From positions 1-64,000 of the forward strand of contig JAJYLB010000010.1 in NCBI GenBank assembly GCA_021788095.1: a stretch of DNA of 64,000 nucleotides. Direction: 5' to 3'. Every line of letters starts with the position of its first letter. The stretch's first letter is position 1. Origin of the DNA: Acidobacteriota bacterium (GTDB lineage: Bacteria; Acidobacteriota; Terriglobia; Acidiferrales; UBA7541). Of this stretch, positions 54,836-63,557 are shown piece after piece. The notes below the pieces were generated by a model. It did no database searches. It saw nothing but the letters and a program-made list of their open reading frames with translations, and had not been told where the DNA came from. The position numbers were made by a program, and so were the translations under genes.

Positions 54836-56370
54836 TCGTTTTTCTGGCGAGCGGCGCCGCATCCGCCTTCCTGACGCGAGCGGTGCGCGACGTGGCTCGA
54901 GCCAAGGGCTGGCTCGATTCGCCCGATTCCCGCCGGCATCTCCACGGCACGCCCGTGCCCCGGCTGGGCGGCGTGGCGCTGTTCCTTACCGTCGTGGGCG
55001 TCGCGGGATTGGGAGTTGTCGCCCGCAGAGGGCTGGGGCTCACCTCGCTCCTCTCCTTACGAACGACTTTCGCGATCCTCGGCCCCGCCACGATCGTTTT
55101 TCTCGTTGGCCTCTACGACGATTTCCGCGCGCTGGGTCCCTACGCCAAGTTTGGCGCCCAGACCTTCGCAGCTTGCCTGCTCTATCTGGATGGCATCGGA
55201 ATCCATAGATTCACGTTCCTGGCCCGTGGGAACGAACTCACTGCCGCCCTCGGCCTTCCGCTTACCATCCTCTGGGTCCTGCTGATCACCAATGCCTTCA
55301 ACCTGATCGATGGTCTGGACGGGCTCGCGGCGGGTGCCGCGCTGTTTTCCGTGGTCGTTCTGCTCGTCGAATCGATGCTTGGGGGAAATCCCTTTACCGC
55401 GTTCCTCGGAGTGGCGCTCGCCGGCGCGATCGTGGGCTTCTTGCGATTCAACTTCCATCCCGCGACGATTTTCCTCGGCGATAGCGGCAGCCTGTTCGTG
55501 GGGTTCCTGCTGAGCGCCCTGGCCCTCGCCGAATCGCAGAAGGCATCCACGATGGTGGCTGTTGCCATCCCCGTCGTTTGCTTGGGCTTGCCCATACTCG
55601 ACGTGGCGATCGCCGTCGTGCGCCGATTCCTCAACGGCCGGCCGCTGTTCGAAGCCGACGGCGAGCATATTCACCACAAGCTGCTGAAACGGGGATTCCG
55701 CCAGCGGGACGCGGTACTGATCCTCTACGCCGTCTCGGCGGCTTTCGGGTTGCTCAGTCTGGGGTTGTTGCACGGCGGGGCAACCAGCGCGTTGGTTTTG
55801 ATCGCCCTCGGCATCGGGCTTTCCGCGGGTTTGCCCCAACTGCGGTATCTGGAATTCAAGGAGATGATCCGGGTTCTCCGCCGCACCACGGCGCAGAAAC
55901 GCATTATCGCGACCAACCTGCACGTGCGCCGGGCGGCCGAAGCCCTCGCCTCGTGCCAGGACCTCTCGGAGATCTGCAGGATTCTTGCTGAGTCGCTCCG
56001 GGCAAGCGGGTTCGATGGGTTCGGCCTCAGGCTCCCGGCCTCGCGCAGATCGGCCTTGCCGCTCCCCGATCGGGCGAGACCGGGGTTCACGCGAGGGCTG
56101 AGCAGGTCGTGGACTCCCTGGGAACCGCTCGCTGCCGAGTGGGAACTGAAATTGGAGTTGGTCGATCGAGACGGCGCGCGATGCGGCTCGTTGTCCGTCT
56201 ACAAGCGGCGCACGGCGAGACCGCTTCTCGTGGATATCAACCTGCTCGGCGATGGTTTCCGAACGGCTCTCGCCGGCGCCGTTCGCCGCGTCACCCGCGA
56301 TCGCCAGGCAGCCTCGGCCCAGGCGGGCCCTGCGATGGTCTCCGAACGCCCCAAGGCCGCGTCCGCCTAG
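54817..56370 (+). CDS. WecA/TagO-type undecaprenyl-phosphate sugar-1-phosphate transferase with C-terminal extension
   Basis: Initiating membrane transferase that loads a HexNAc-1-phosphate onto undecaprenyl phosphate. About eleven helices fill residues 1-345, with MraY-family motifs RHLHGTPVPRLGG, VGLYDDFRALGPYAKFGAQT, NAFNLIDGLDGLAAGAALFS, FNFHPATIFLGDSGSLFVGF and FEADGEHIHHKLLKRGFRQR. A further ~170-residue soluble C-terminal region (from MIRVLRRTTAQKRIIATNLH) is absent from ordinary WecA and contains ICRILAESLRASGFDGFGLR, reminiscent of a GAF-like fold (weak). GTG 54817 overlaps the previous gene by 19 bases. Confidence 0.9.
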   Translation: MLHRLLIVFLASGAASAFLTRAVRDVARAKGWLDSPDSRRHLHGTPVPRLGGVALFLTVVGVAGLGVVARRGLGLTSLLSLRTTFAILGPATIVFLVGLYDDFRALGPYAKFGAQTFAACLLYLDGIGIHRFTFLARGNELTAALGLPLTILWVLLITNAFNLIDGLDGLAAGAALFSVVVLLVESMLGGNPFTAFLGVALAGAIVGFLRFNFHPATIFLGDSGSLFVGFLLSALALAESQKASTMVAVAIPVVCLGLPILDVAIAVVRRFLNGRPLFEADGEHIHHKLLKRGFRQRDAVLILYAVSAAFGLLSLGLLHGGATSALVLIALGIGLSAGLPQLRYLEFKEMIRVLRRTTAQKRIIATNLHVRRAAEALASCQDLSEICRILAESLRASGFDGFGLRLPASRRSALPLPDRARPGFTRGLSRSWTPWEPLAAEWELKLELVDRDGARCGSLSVYKRRTARPLLVDINLLGDGFRTALAGAVRRVTRDRQAASAQAGPAMVSERPKAASA

Positions 56371-56416
56371 CGTCGTCTTTTCGCTCACCCGCCGTCGCTC
56401 GAAATCACCCGCCACC

Positions 56417-57715
56417 GTGTCGCACTCCCACCCTTCTGCGACCCTCGGAATTCCCCTTCGCACTGGCCTCGCCCGCATCACTTTCCTCGCCGGCATTCTT
56501 GCACTTGCCCTGCCCGTGGCGTTCCTTTCTGCGAGGGCATGGATCGCGGAGCATTGGGCCTCGTCGGCCGACCCCGCGCTGTGGGGGAAGGCAGCCCGGC
56601 TCGAGCCGGAAAACGCGGACGATTGGCGGCTGCTCGGCCTCTACGAGCAGTGGCGCTTAGGAGATCAAGGCGTCGAGCAGGCCATCGGCTGCCTCCAAAG
56701 AGCCGTGCGGATCGATCCGCGATCGGCGACGCTGTGGATGGACCTCGCCGGCGCGTACGAGGCCTCGGGAGATGACGCTCGCGCCGGCGAATCGTATCGG
56801 GAAGCGCAAGCCGCGTATCCGCTCTCGGCAGAAGTCGCGTGGCGTTATGGCAGCTTCCTGCTCTACCAAGGCCGCTTCTCGCAAGGCGACGCGCAAATGC
56901 AACGCGCGCTCCTCATCGAGCCCTCGCTCGCTCCGAGCGCGATTGCCGAGTGTTGGCAGACCAACCCGGATATAGGCGAGCTGCTCGACCGGGCGCTCCC
57001 CGCCCAGCCCCCGTATTACCTCGCCGCCGTCAATTTCTTCCTCTCGCAAAATCAGCTCGATCCCGCGCTCGCCGTATGGCGTCGCGAGCTGGCGCTCGGA
57101 ATGCCTGTCGGCATGTCGCAAGCCGTGCCGCTCGTCGACGCGCTCATCCGGCAAAACCGCCTGATGGAGGCGAGGCAAAGCTGGCAACAGGCGCTACGGG
57201 CCTCCGGCTGGCCGCGCGATCGGGGCCACGGGTCATCGCTTGTCTTCAACGGCGGGTTCGAGCATCAGATCGTCAACGGCGGATTCGGCTGGAGGGAGGT
57301 CCCCGCCGCGGGGGTCCGGTACGCGCGGGACTGCGTCGTTACCCATTCCGGCTCGCACTCGCTGCGCGTGGACTTCGGAGGCAGCGCCAACCTGGATTTT
57401 CAGAATGTGTTACAACTCGTGGCCGTACAGCCCCGAACGCGCTACCACTTTTCCGCGTGGCTGCGCACGAAAGGGATTTCCACCGACCACGGCATTCGCT
57501 TCCAAATCTTCGATCCGCAGCACGAGTCGGAAGTGCAATTCCTCACCCCGAACATGATCGGCACGAATCCCTGGACGCTCGTCCAGGGCGATTTCACTAC
57601 CGGAAAGGACACGCGGCTTCTCGAAGCCGCGCTGCGCCGCATCTTCAGTTGGAAATTCGATAACAAGATTCGCGGCACGGCTTGGGTGGACGACGTCGCT
57701 CTGTCCGCCAAATGA
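56417..57715 (+). CDS. TPR protein with C-terminal CBM-like domain, membrane-anchored
   Basis: A 432-residue protein: a hydrophobic segment near the N-terminus (ITFLAGILALALPVAFLSA), then TPR units (AARLEPENADDWRLLGLYEQ, LQRAVRIDPRSATLWMDLAG, MQRALLIEPS). The C-terminal ~160 residues look like a carbohydrate-binding jelly roll (VFNGGFEHQIVNGGFGWREV, THSGSHSLRVDFGGSA, RTRYHFSAWLRTKGIST, RGTAWVDDVALSA). It is probably periplasmic and may scaffold polymer assembly or secretion. GTG 56417 is preferred; the frame overlaps the previous gene upstream. Confidence 0.75.
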   Translation: MSHSHPSATLGIPLRTGLARITFLAGILALALPVAFLSARAWIAEHWASSADPALWGKAARLEPENADDWRLLGLYEQWRLGDQGVEQAIGCLQRAVRIDPRSATLWMDLAGAYEASGDDARAGESYREAQAAYPLSAEVAWRYGSFLLYQGRFSQGDAQMQRALLIEPSLAPSAIAECWQTNPDIGELLDRALPAQPPYYLAAVNFFLSQNQLDPALAVWRRELALGMPVGMSQAVPLVDALIRQNRLMEARQSWQQALRASGWPRDRGHGSSLVFNGGFEHQIVNGGFGWREVPAAGVRYARDCVVTHSGSHSLRVDFGGSANLDFQNVLQLVAVQPRTRYHFSAWLRTKGISTDHGIRFQIFDPQHESEVQFLTPNMIGTNPWTLVQGDFTTGKDTRLLEAALRRIFSWKFDNKIRGTAWVDDVALSAK

Positions 57716-57804
57716 CATTCGCCGCCGCAAGGGTAGTCGTAGGGGCGTGGGCGTCTCCCCCGCGGCCTTCGCCCGCAACCAAACCACCGCACCGCCCCGA
57801 CCCG

Positions 57805-57830
57805 GTCATTCCCGCGGAAGCGGGAATCCA
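57805..57830. repeat. GTCATTCCCGC-type dispersed repeat
   Basis: GTCATTCCCGCGGAAGCGGG followed by AATCCA forms the hairpin ATTCCCGC/GCGGGAAT with loop GGAA. This is a well-known dispersed repeat type across bacteria. Confidence 0.75.
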
Positions 57831-57906
57831 GCCGTGTCCAAGATCGGGCGAGGAAACCCCGCCCCTACCGACGACTCTTCGACGCCGTTTGCAGCAGCGA
57901 CACTTG

Positions 57907-57936
57907 CCTGCCCGCCGTAGCCTTGGCGAAGGCAGG
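57907..57936. repeat. CCTGCC...GGCAGG dispersed repeat
   Basis: CCTGCCCGCCGTAGCCTTGG then CGAAGGCAGG, with inverse ends CCTGCC/GGCAGG and an inner GCC/GGC. It is a recognisable dispersed repeat rather than part of a gene; all frames through it are short or biased. Confidence 0.65.
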
Positions 57937-58372
57937 TGTCCGCCCGCCTCTGTCGTGGCGCGGGCGTCCCGCCCGCGGCCTTTCCCTCGTTCCTCTCACC
58001 GGGACCCGCCCAGCAGGCGCCCAGGACAGCAAGCGGAAGCCTCATCGTTACAGTATGTAACACATGGGCGGCGGAAGAGAAGAAAAAGGGAAGGGCTCCA
58101 TTCCTCACAAACTGCGACGAGCATAAAAATCATCTCCCTGAAAACAAACTACTTAAACTCGCCAAATCCCGGCGCCCAGCGACGGGTTATCCCAACCCGC
58201 TTGGCCCGTTTCCTGTCAAGCGAGGTTGTAGGGGTGACCCTTGCAATCGCCCGCCTCCGGGAGCCGAAACCCCGCCCCCCACGGGAGCGACGGGGCGTTG
58301 CGATTTTTGCACTCCGGTTCTTTCTCCCGGGGCCCGCCCGCTTTGGGTCAACAATCCAGGTAAAAAGGTGAG

Positions 58373-59623
58373 ATGAAGCCGATTCGCATCGGCGTTTGCG
58401 CCCTCCTCGCCTTCGCCGTGCTTTCGTTTGGCGCCGTCGAGCCGTGGGGCTACGCCATTCTCGAAATCGGTGCGGCGATCTTATTTCTGCTGTGGGGGAT
58501 TCTGTCGATTCGGCAGCGGCACGCGGACATTCACTGGAATTGGCTGTATCTGCCCCTGCTGGGCCTCGGCGTTTTCGGGATCGCGCAGTATGCCTTCCGC
58601 CTTTCGGTCTATCCCTACCTGACCGAGATCGATCTGCTCAAGGGTGCTGCATACGTCCTGTTGTGCTTCCTGACGGTAGAGTCGTTCCGCGGCGCTGGCG
58701 AGGTAAAGCAGTTCCTTTGGTTTTTGCTGATTCTCGGTTTCGCTGTGTCGTTTTTCGGAATCATTCAGCACTTCACGTTCAACGGGAAGATTTACTGGAC
58801 GATTCCACTGACCGGAGGCGGATCGCCCTTCGGGCCGTATGTGAATCGGGACGATTTCGCTGGTTTCGTCGAGCTCGTCGCCCCGCTGGGGCTCGCGTTT
58901 CTTTTCTTCAGGGCGGTGCGCCGCGAGCACTTTACCCTGTTGCTCTTGTTTACGCTCGTTCCCATCGGCGCGGCGATTCTTTCCGCGTCTCGGGGCGGAA
59001 TCGTTAACCTGCTCTTCGAGCTGCTTCTGCTTGCCTTTCTCGCCCGCGCCCGCCGGATCGGGCGCAAGCAACTCGTGGTGATCGCCGCGCTGACTCTGCT
59101 AGCCGGAACGTTCATCGTTTGGCTGGGAGTAACGACCGCTATTCAGCGCTTCGAGCAGCTAACGCCGGAAGAGATTTCCCGGAATCTCCGCGTCTCGCTG
59201 TACCGAGATACCTGGCGCATCTTTCTCGACCACCCCGTCGTCGGCACGGGCTTGGGAACCCTGATTGCCGTCTATCCCCGCTACGCGAGCTTTTACAACG
59301 GCCAAGTCGTGGACCACGCGCACAACGATTATCTCGAGCTGCTGGCCGATACGGGGGTGGCGGGAGGGCTCTGTGGAGTGAGTTTCCTCGTGCTGCTCTT
59401 CTGGCGAGGCCTCGGTAATCTGCGGTTCGCCGAGACGCGAACGAGCCGCGCGATCTGCGCCGGCTCGCTCGCCGCTTGCTCCGGGCTGGCGGTTCACAGC
59501 CTCGTCGACTTCAATCTCCACATCCCCGCAAATGCGCTGATTTTCCTGCTCTTGGCATTTACGGCGACCTCCCGCGGCGGGAGCCCCAAAGGCGCCGCGC
59601 CTTCGCTTGAACCCTCTGCCTGA
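58373..59623 (+). CDS. O-antigen ligase family protein (Wzy/WaaL-like), copy 2
   Basis: Polytopic membrane protein of 416 residues with about eleven helices. It has AAILSASRGGIVNLLFELLL and the periplasmic-loop motif HPVVGTGLGTLIAVYPRYAS with VVDHAHNDYLELLADTGVAG, where His is typical of Wzy_C. AAGGTGAG precedes ATG 58373. It is the last gene of the locus. Together with copy 1 this gives one presumptive polymerase and one ligase, or two polymers. Confidence 0.88.
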   Translation: MKPIRIGVCALLAFAVLSFGAVEPWGYAILEIGAAILFLLWGILSIRQRHADIHWNWLYLPLLGLGVFGIAQYAFRLSVYPYLTEIDLLKGAAYVLLCFLTVESFRGAGEVKQFLWFLLILGFAVSFFGIIQHFTFNGKIYWTIPLTGGGSPFGPYVNRDDFAGFVELVAPLGLAFLFFRAVRREHFTLLLLFTLVPIGAAILSASRGGIVNLLFELLLLAFLARARRIGRKQLVVIAALTLLAGTFIVWLGVTTAIQRFEQLTPEEISRNLRVSLYRDTWRIFLDHPVVGTGLGTLIAVYPRYASFYNGQVVDHAHNDYLELLADTGVAGGLCGVSFLVLLFWRGLGNLRFAETRTSRAICAGSLAACSGLAVHSLVDFNLHIPANALIFLLLAFTATSRGGSPKGAAPSLEPSA

Positions 59624-59699
59624 TCTCTCGCGGGCCGCTGGCGGAGAGGAAGGTGCGCGCAGGAGCGGGCACGCGCAGCCGGCCAAGGCCAAGACCGCG

Positions 59700-60065
59700 C
59701 TAGTGAAAGGATGCGGAGAGCGTTCTGTCGAGCGTGCCCACCAGCTCCAGCAAGAACCACAAGCCAAGTGCAATCACTACCAGCCACGACCACCAGGAAA
59801 TTCCGAGCTGCTCGAGGCGCGCAGCTTCGCCCCAAGAGTGCCAGGAAGACTTCTCGGGTTGGGCGGCGGGAGGAAAATGGCCTTCGTCGCAGTTCCCCGA
59901 GCCAACAGCGGAGCGAGAGCCCTTCTCGGTACGAGTAAGCGGGCCCGGCGGGCAGGTCGTGAGAACGCCGCTCGGCGGGGTACTGCTTGATTGCCGCGCC
60001 ACGGAATAGCAGGAGAGGCGCGCCAACATCACTTCGTTCCGACGCTGAAGATCCGGCTTCCCCAT
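59700..60065 (-). CDS. Hypothetical small protein with C-terminal transmembrane helix
   Basis: A possible 121-residue protein from ATG 60065 (GGAAG five bases upstream). It is low-complexity and Ser/Pro-rich, then EEAARLEQLG-like sequence and one strong helix (GISWWSWLVVIALGLWFLLE) before the end. No family is recognised, and codon bias is poor in the first 80 residues. It could be a degraded gene whose 3' end survives. The longer frame upstream is unlikely to be coding. Confidence 0.3.
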   Translation of the reverse strand: MGKPDLQRRNEVMLARLSCYSVARQSSSTPPSGVLTTCPPGPLTRTEKGSRSAVGSGNCDEGHFPPAAQPEKSSWHSWGEAARLEQLGISWWSWLVVIALGLWFLLELVGTLDRTLSASFH

Positions 60066-60409
60066 TTGTTCTTCCACGGGGTCGAGGCGCACCCGGCCCC
60101 TTCCCTCCCAACAGGAAGAGACCGTTCGCAAGAATACGGGTCGTTTCCCGGGCCTTCGCCACGCGCCGCGCAGGGTCCGAAGCGCGACTTCAGACCCCGA
60201 AAAACAAGGCTCACGCCAGCAGGGCCGCTGTCCCGAAAAACCGGATTCTTTCTCTTTCTGTAAAGCGGAGCGGAAGCTCCGCACCCGAATGCCGACCGAG
60301 CAAAGCAACACCGCAGGACCTAAGCTTCTTTCTGCCCCGCGACACCGTACTGGTTTCCAAGAGGCGGCACAAGTCGCCGGGGGATTAACAATGAAGCTGG
60401 TAATGTCCT

Positions 60410-60613
60410 GTGAATTTATTCCGAAAGTTGAATTATGCGATCAGGGAACACCGGCGTTTCCGAATCAGTAATGGAATCAGCGGAACGCGACTTCCGGCAA
60501 GCATGACGCGATCGGCGCTTGTAGTCGCGGGCGAAATGGTATACATCTCTTGCTGCCTCGGGCTCGCCGCATTCGGGCTCGCCCGGGCAAGCTCACAACG
60601 CCACATGGAGTGA
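60410..60613 (+). CDS. Hypothetical 67-residue membrane peptide
   Basis: From GTG 60410: a basic N-terminus (NLFRKLNYAIREHRRFRIS), then one hydrophobic helix (ALVVAGEMVYISCCLGLAAF). It ends 9 bases before the S10 peptidase gene. The region is AT-richer than neighbours. No family is recognised; it could be a leader or a chance frame. Confidence 0.3.
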   Translation: MNLFRKLNYAIREHRRFRISNGISGTRLPASMTRSALVVAGEMVYISCCLGLAAFGLARASSQRHME

Positions 60614-60622
60614 AAAACCGCT

Positions 60623-62185
60623 ATGCGCTCGATTCATCCGACACGGTTTTGGCCTCTGCCGATCTTGGTAGTCCTCTTCGCCGTCGCTGCCGCGGCCCAG
60701 TACCGGCGGCAGGCCCCGACCCCCAACGACTTCTTCCGCTACAACTACCAGGAAAAGGTGCCGCCCAAGACGCCGCCGCCGGCTCCCGTTCTGCCGCCCG
60801 CTCCGGACATGGTGGTGACGCATCATCAAATCACGCTCAATGGCCAGCCGCTCCGCTACACCGCCTATACCGGCATGATGCCGATCCGGAACGTGACGAC
60901 AGGCGTGACCGAAGGCGAGATGTTCTACATCTATTACGCGAAGGACGGCGTGAGCGACCTCTCCCGCCGGCCCGTCTTCTTCATCTTCAACGGTGGTCCG
61001 GGCTCGGCGACGATTTGGCTGCACATCGGCGGCTTGGGACCTGTGAAAGTGGCGCTCGAGCCGAATGGGCAGGCGCCCGCCCCGCCCTATCATTGGGAAA
61101 CCAATCCCAGCACCCTGCTCGATCGAGGCGATCTGGTCTTCATCGACTGCATCGGCACGGGGTTCAGCCGGCCGATAAGGCCGGAATGGGGCCCGAAATT
61201 CTGGGGAGTAAGCAACGACAACGCAGCGGTGGCGGAATTCATTCGCTTGTTCCTGGTGCGGTACGATCGGTGGGCATCGCCGAAATTCGTACTCGGTGAA
61301 AGCTACGGAACCACGCGCGCCGCCGACCTTTCCGGCTATCTGACCAGCCAGGGCATCGCGCTGAATGGCGTCGTTTTGCTCTCGACGATCATCAATACCG
61401 ACTCCTTCGCGGGCGACAACCGCTACGTCAACTTCTTTCCCACCATGGCGATGACCGCCTGGTACCACCACCGGCTGGCCGCCGATCTCGAGAAGCTCAC
61501 CGCGCCGGAAATGGCCCAAAAGGCACAACAGTTCGCCTCGACCGAATACCTCGAGGCGCTCTACCAGGGCGCGCGGCTCCCCGCGGCCCAACGCGAAAAG
61601 GTGATTGCCGACATGTCGCGCCTGTGCGGCCTTTCCCCGGCTTTCATCGCCGAAAACGATCTGCGCGTTTCGCTCCCGCGGTTCAGCACGGAACTGCTGC
61701 GCGGCGAGCGGCAGATGACCGGCCGGCTGGATAGCCGCTTCACCGCTTACGAAACGGACCCCGGCTCGAACCAGACCGCCTTCGATGCGAGCGACGCGAA
61801 TATCTCGAACGCATTCCTTCCCGCTTTCGAGGATTACCTGCGCAACCAGCTCGGCTACAAGACCGACCGGCTGTATTACGTCCTGGGCGGAGGGATCGGG
61901 CCGTGGTCGGGGACGTTTGATACGGTGCCTTCGCTCGAGGAAGCCTTCGCCAAGAACGCGAATATGCACCTGTTCGTGGGCATGGGCTATTACGATTTCG
62001 CGACGGTCTACTACGCGGTGGAATGGACGCTGGCGCAGATGAAGGTGTCGCCCGAGGTCCGCGGCCATAACATCACCACCGATTATTTCGATACCGGCCA
62101 CATGATTTACATCGACGCGAAAGCTTCGGCCCAGTTGCACCAGGACCTCGCGAAATTCATCGCGGCTTCGGTGCCCGCCTCGTAG
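60623..62185 (+). CDS. S10-family serine carboxypeptidase-like protein, secreted
   Basis: Exported alpha/beta hydrolase of the serine carboxypeptidase family, 520 residues. Signal peptide: RSIHPTRFWPLPILVVLFAV AAAAQ (split for length). Motifs: RPVFFIFNGGPGSATIWLHI (oxyanion region), nucleophile VLGESYGTTRAADLSGYL with Ser near residue 228, a catalytic Asp in GMGYYDFATVYYAVEW (near 457) and His in TDYFDTGHMIYIDAKA (near 492). Such proteins are abundant in acidobacteria. It probably trims C-terminal residues of external peptides. Confidence 0.93.
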   Translation: MRSIHPTRFWPLPILVVLFAVAAAAQYRRQAPTPNDFFRYNYQEKVPPKTPPPAPVLPPAPDMVVTHHQITLNGQPLRYTAYTGMMPIRNVTTGVTEGEMFYIYYAKDGVSDLSRRPVFFIFNGGPGSATIWLHIGGLGPVKVALEPNGQAPAPPYHWETNPSTLLDRGDLVFIDCIGTGFSRPIRPEWGPKFWGVSNDNAAVAEFIRLFLVRYDRWASPKFVLGESYGTTRAADLSGYLTSQGIALNGVVLLSTIINTDSFAGDNRYVNFFPTMAMTAWYHHRLAADLEKLTAPEMAQKAQQFASTEYLEALYQGARLPAAQREKVIADMSRLCGLSPAFIAENDLRVSLPRFSTELLRGERQMTGRLDSRFTAYETDPGSNQTAFDASDANISNAFLPAFEDYLRNQLGYKTDRLYYVLGGGIGPWSGTFDTVPSLEEAFAKNANMHLFVGMGYYDFATVYYAVEWTLAQMKVSPEVRGHNITTDYFDTGHMIYIDAKASAQLHQDLAKFIAASVPAS

Positions 62186-62417
62186 GCGAGGCACGGGAGT
62201 TCCGGCCGGCGCATCGAGGAGGGCCGGGAGCATAGGGAAGGCCCACAAACGCCATCGCCGCTGACCGTCCTCCCGGTACAAAGCGCTGGGACGCAAAAGG
62301 CGCGCGGGCAGCCGAGTTCGCTGAGCCGCGTGCGCAGCGCATTGCGCCCGGAATGCTTGCCGATCACCAGGCGCCTCGTCTGGGGTCCGAATCTCTGCAG
62401 TGCGGGCTTGGGGGTCC

Positions 62418-63548
62418 TCAGCGAAAGAATGGGCCGAGACGGAGCGCGACCCCGTAGGGCGCGCTGCGGTCCGGATGAGCCGCGAGGGGCGGCGAAACCC
62501 ACGCGGCCACAGTGGGCAAAACCTCGAACTCGCCTGGAGGCGCGGGGGGTCGACGTGTCACTTGGAGCTGGCCTGTTGGCCCCGAGGTCCTCCGGAGGAC
62601 CGTTGGAGGGCGTACGAGTAGGATCTGGAGTACCTGCGGCAGCACGGGCCCGCGCAGCTGCCGCGTCACGGCAACAACCCACGGGCGCATCCGCGGAGCA
62701 AACCGTTCTGCCCCGATGCCGTCGGACGACAGAACCGCACGGACGAGGACGAGGGTGCTGGCCTGCTGGCGGACGCCACCATCCATCGCAGGGTAAAGCT
62801 TGAGGAGGGGAACAAGCTCTCGGAACCATGGGCCGACGGCCGGGTCGCTCTCGAGGAGGAGCGAGACCCGGCTGACGGAGCCGCTCCGGCCCACCGTGAT
62901 TTCGGCGAGCAGCAGGTCCAGGATCGGTCCGCTCGCTGCGCTGTGAGCCTCCAGAAGCTGAAGCCGGGCCGTGTCCGGTGGGCCGGGAATGCCGTCGAGA
63001 GGAGCTACCGGGACGCGGAGGGGGGCGTCTCCTCTGTCCATCGAGCAGTCCGGCGACGGGCAGTCCTGCCTCAGGAGTCGGACCCTCACGGCCACGGGAC
63101 GGGAGGCGGGGAAGAGCGTGGGAGCGAGCCCAAACATGCGGGTGGTCTGACCGGGCCCCACGGGCCCTCCAGGCGACCCCGTTCGCCAGGAGTAGAGCAC
63201 GAGCGTGAAGCAAACCCGGCCCCGAGCGTCCAGGTACTCCGCGTAGAAGAGCGGGCCTCGCAGGGTTACGCCCGAGACGTTCGTCGCCTCAATCGTCCCG
63301 CCGGCCGCCCCAACTCTTTCCTCGAATCGCGCGTCCGCGAGCTTCCAGTAGCGCTCGATGTTCCCCCGGGGCGTCGCCACGAGGGGGAGTTCGCTAAAGA
63401 CCCGGACCACACCGAGACCGCCCCGCGGCGCACGGGACTGCGCTGCGGCCGGGGCTGCGGCGGCGACGAGGAGAATGGCCAATGCACCGAGCGGCCCGGG
63501 GAGCCGCCCGCCGGGTCGGTGCGATGCTAGTTTCCGCGGATAACCCAT
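62418..63548 (-). CDS. Secreted protein of unknown function
   Basis: A 376-residue product with a signal peptide (GALAILLVAAAAPAAAQ). The mature part has a beta-rich N-terminal domain (GGLGVVRVFSELPLVATPRG, FYAEYLDARGRVCFTLVLYS) and a TonB-C-like or domain-of-unknown-function middle (AEITVGRSGSVSRVSLLLES). No catalytic motif is recognised. Its ATG is 9 bases downstream of the frameshifted neighbour, so the two form an operon. It is convergent with the S10 peptidase, with about 232 non-coding bases between. Confidence 0.6.
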   Translation of the reverse strand: MGYPRKLASHRPGGRLPGPLGALAILLVAAAAPAAAQSRAPRGGLGVVRVFSELPLVATPRGNIERYWKLADARFEERVGAAGGTIEATNVSGVTLRGPLFYAEYLDARGRVCFTLVLYSWRTGSPGGPVGPGQTTRMFGLAPTLFPASRPVAVRVRLLRQDCPSPDCSMDRGDAPLRVPVAPLDGIPGPPDTARLQLLEAHSAASGPILDLLLAEITVGRSGSVSRVSLLLESDPAVGPWFRELVPLLKLYPAMDGGVRQQASTLVLVRAVLSSDGIGAERFAPRMRPWVVAVTRQLRGPVLPQVLQILLVRPPTVLRRTSGPTGQLQVTRRPPAPPGEFEVLPTVAAWVSPPLAAHPDRSAPYGVALRLGPFFR

Positions 63549-63557
63549 CGCACGCTC

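Larger units (their letters stand above)
57716..58372. other. Repeat-filled gap within the exopolysaccharide locus
   Basis: About 657 bases without a credible gene. It contains the repeats annotated at 57805-57830 and 57907-57936, a GTAGGGGC copy near 57738, a GTAGGGGTGACCC copy near 58228, and runs of CGCGGGCGTCCCGCCCGCG. The downstream half is AT-richer (near 58100-58150). It separates the last ligase-like gene from the rest of the locus. Confidence 0.65.
59624..60622. other. Nearly gene-free kilobase downstream of the exopolysaccharide locus
   Basis: No recognised gene family. Two weak small-membrane-protein candidates lie at 59700-60065 (minus) and 60410-60613 (plus). The stretch 60360-60480 is AT-richer than its surroundings. 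No clear promoter or terminator is visible. Confidence 0.5.
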
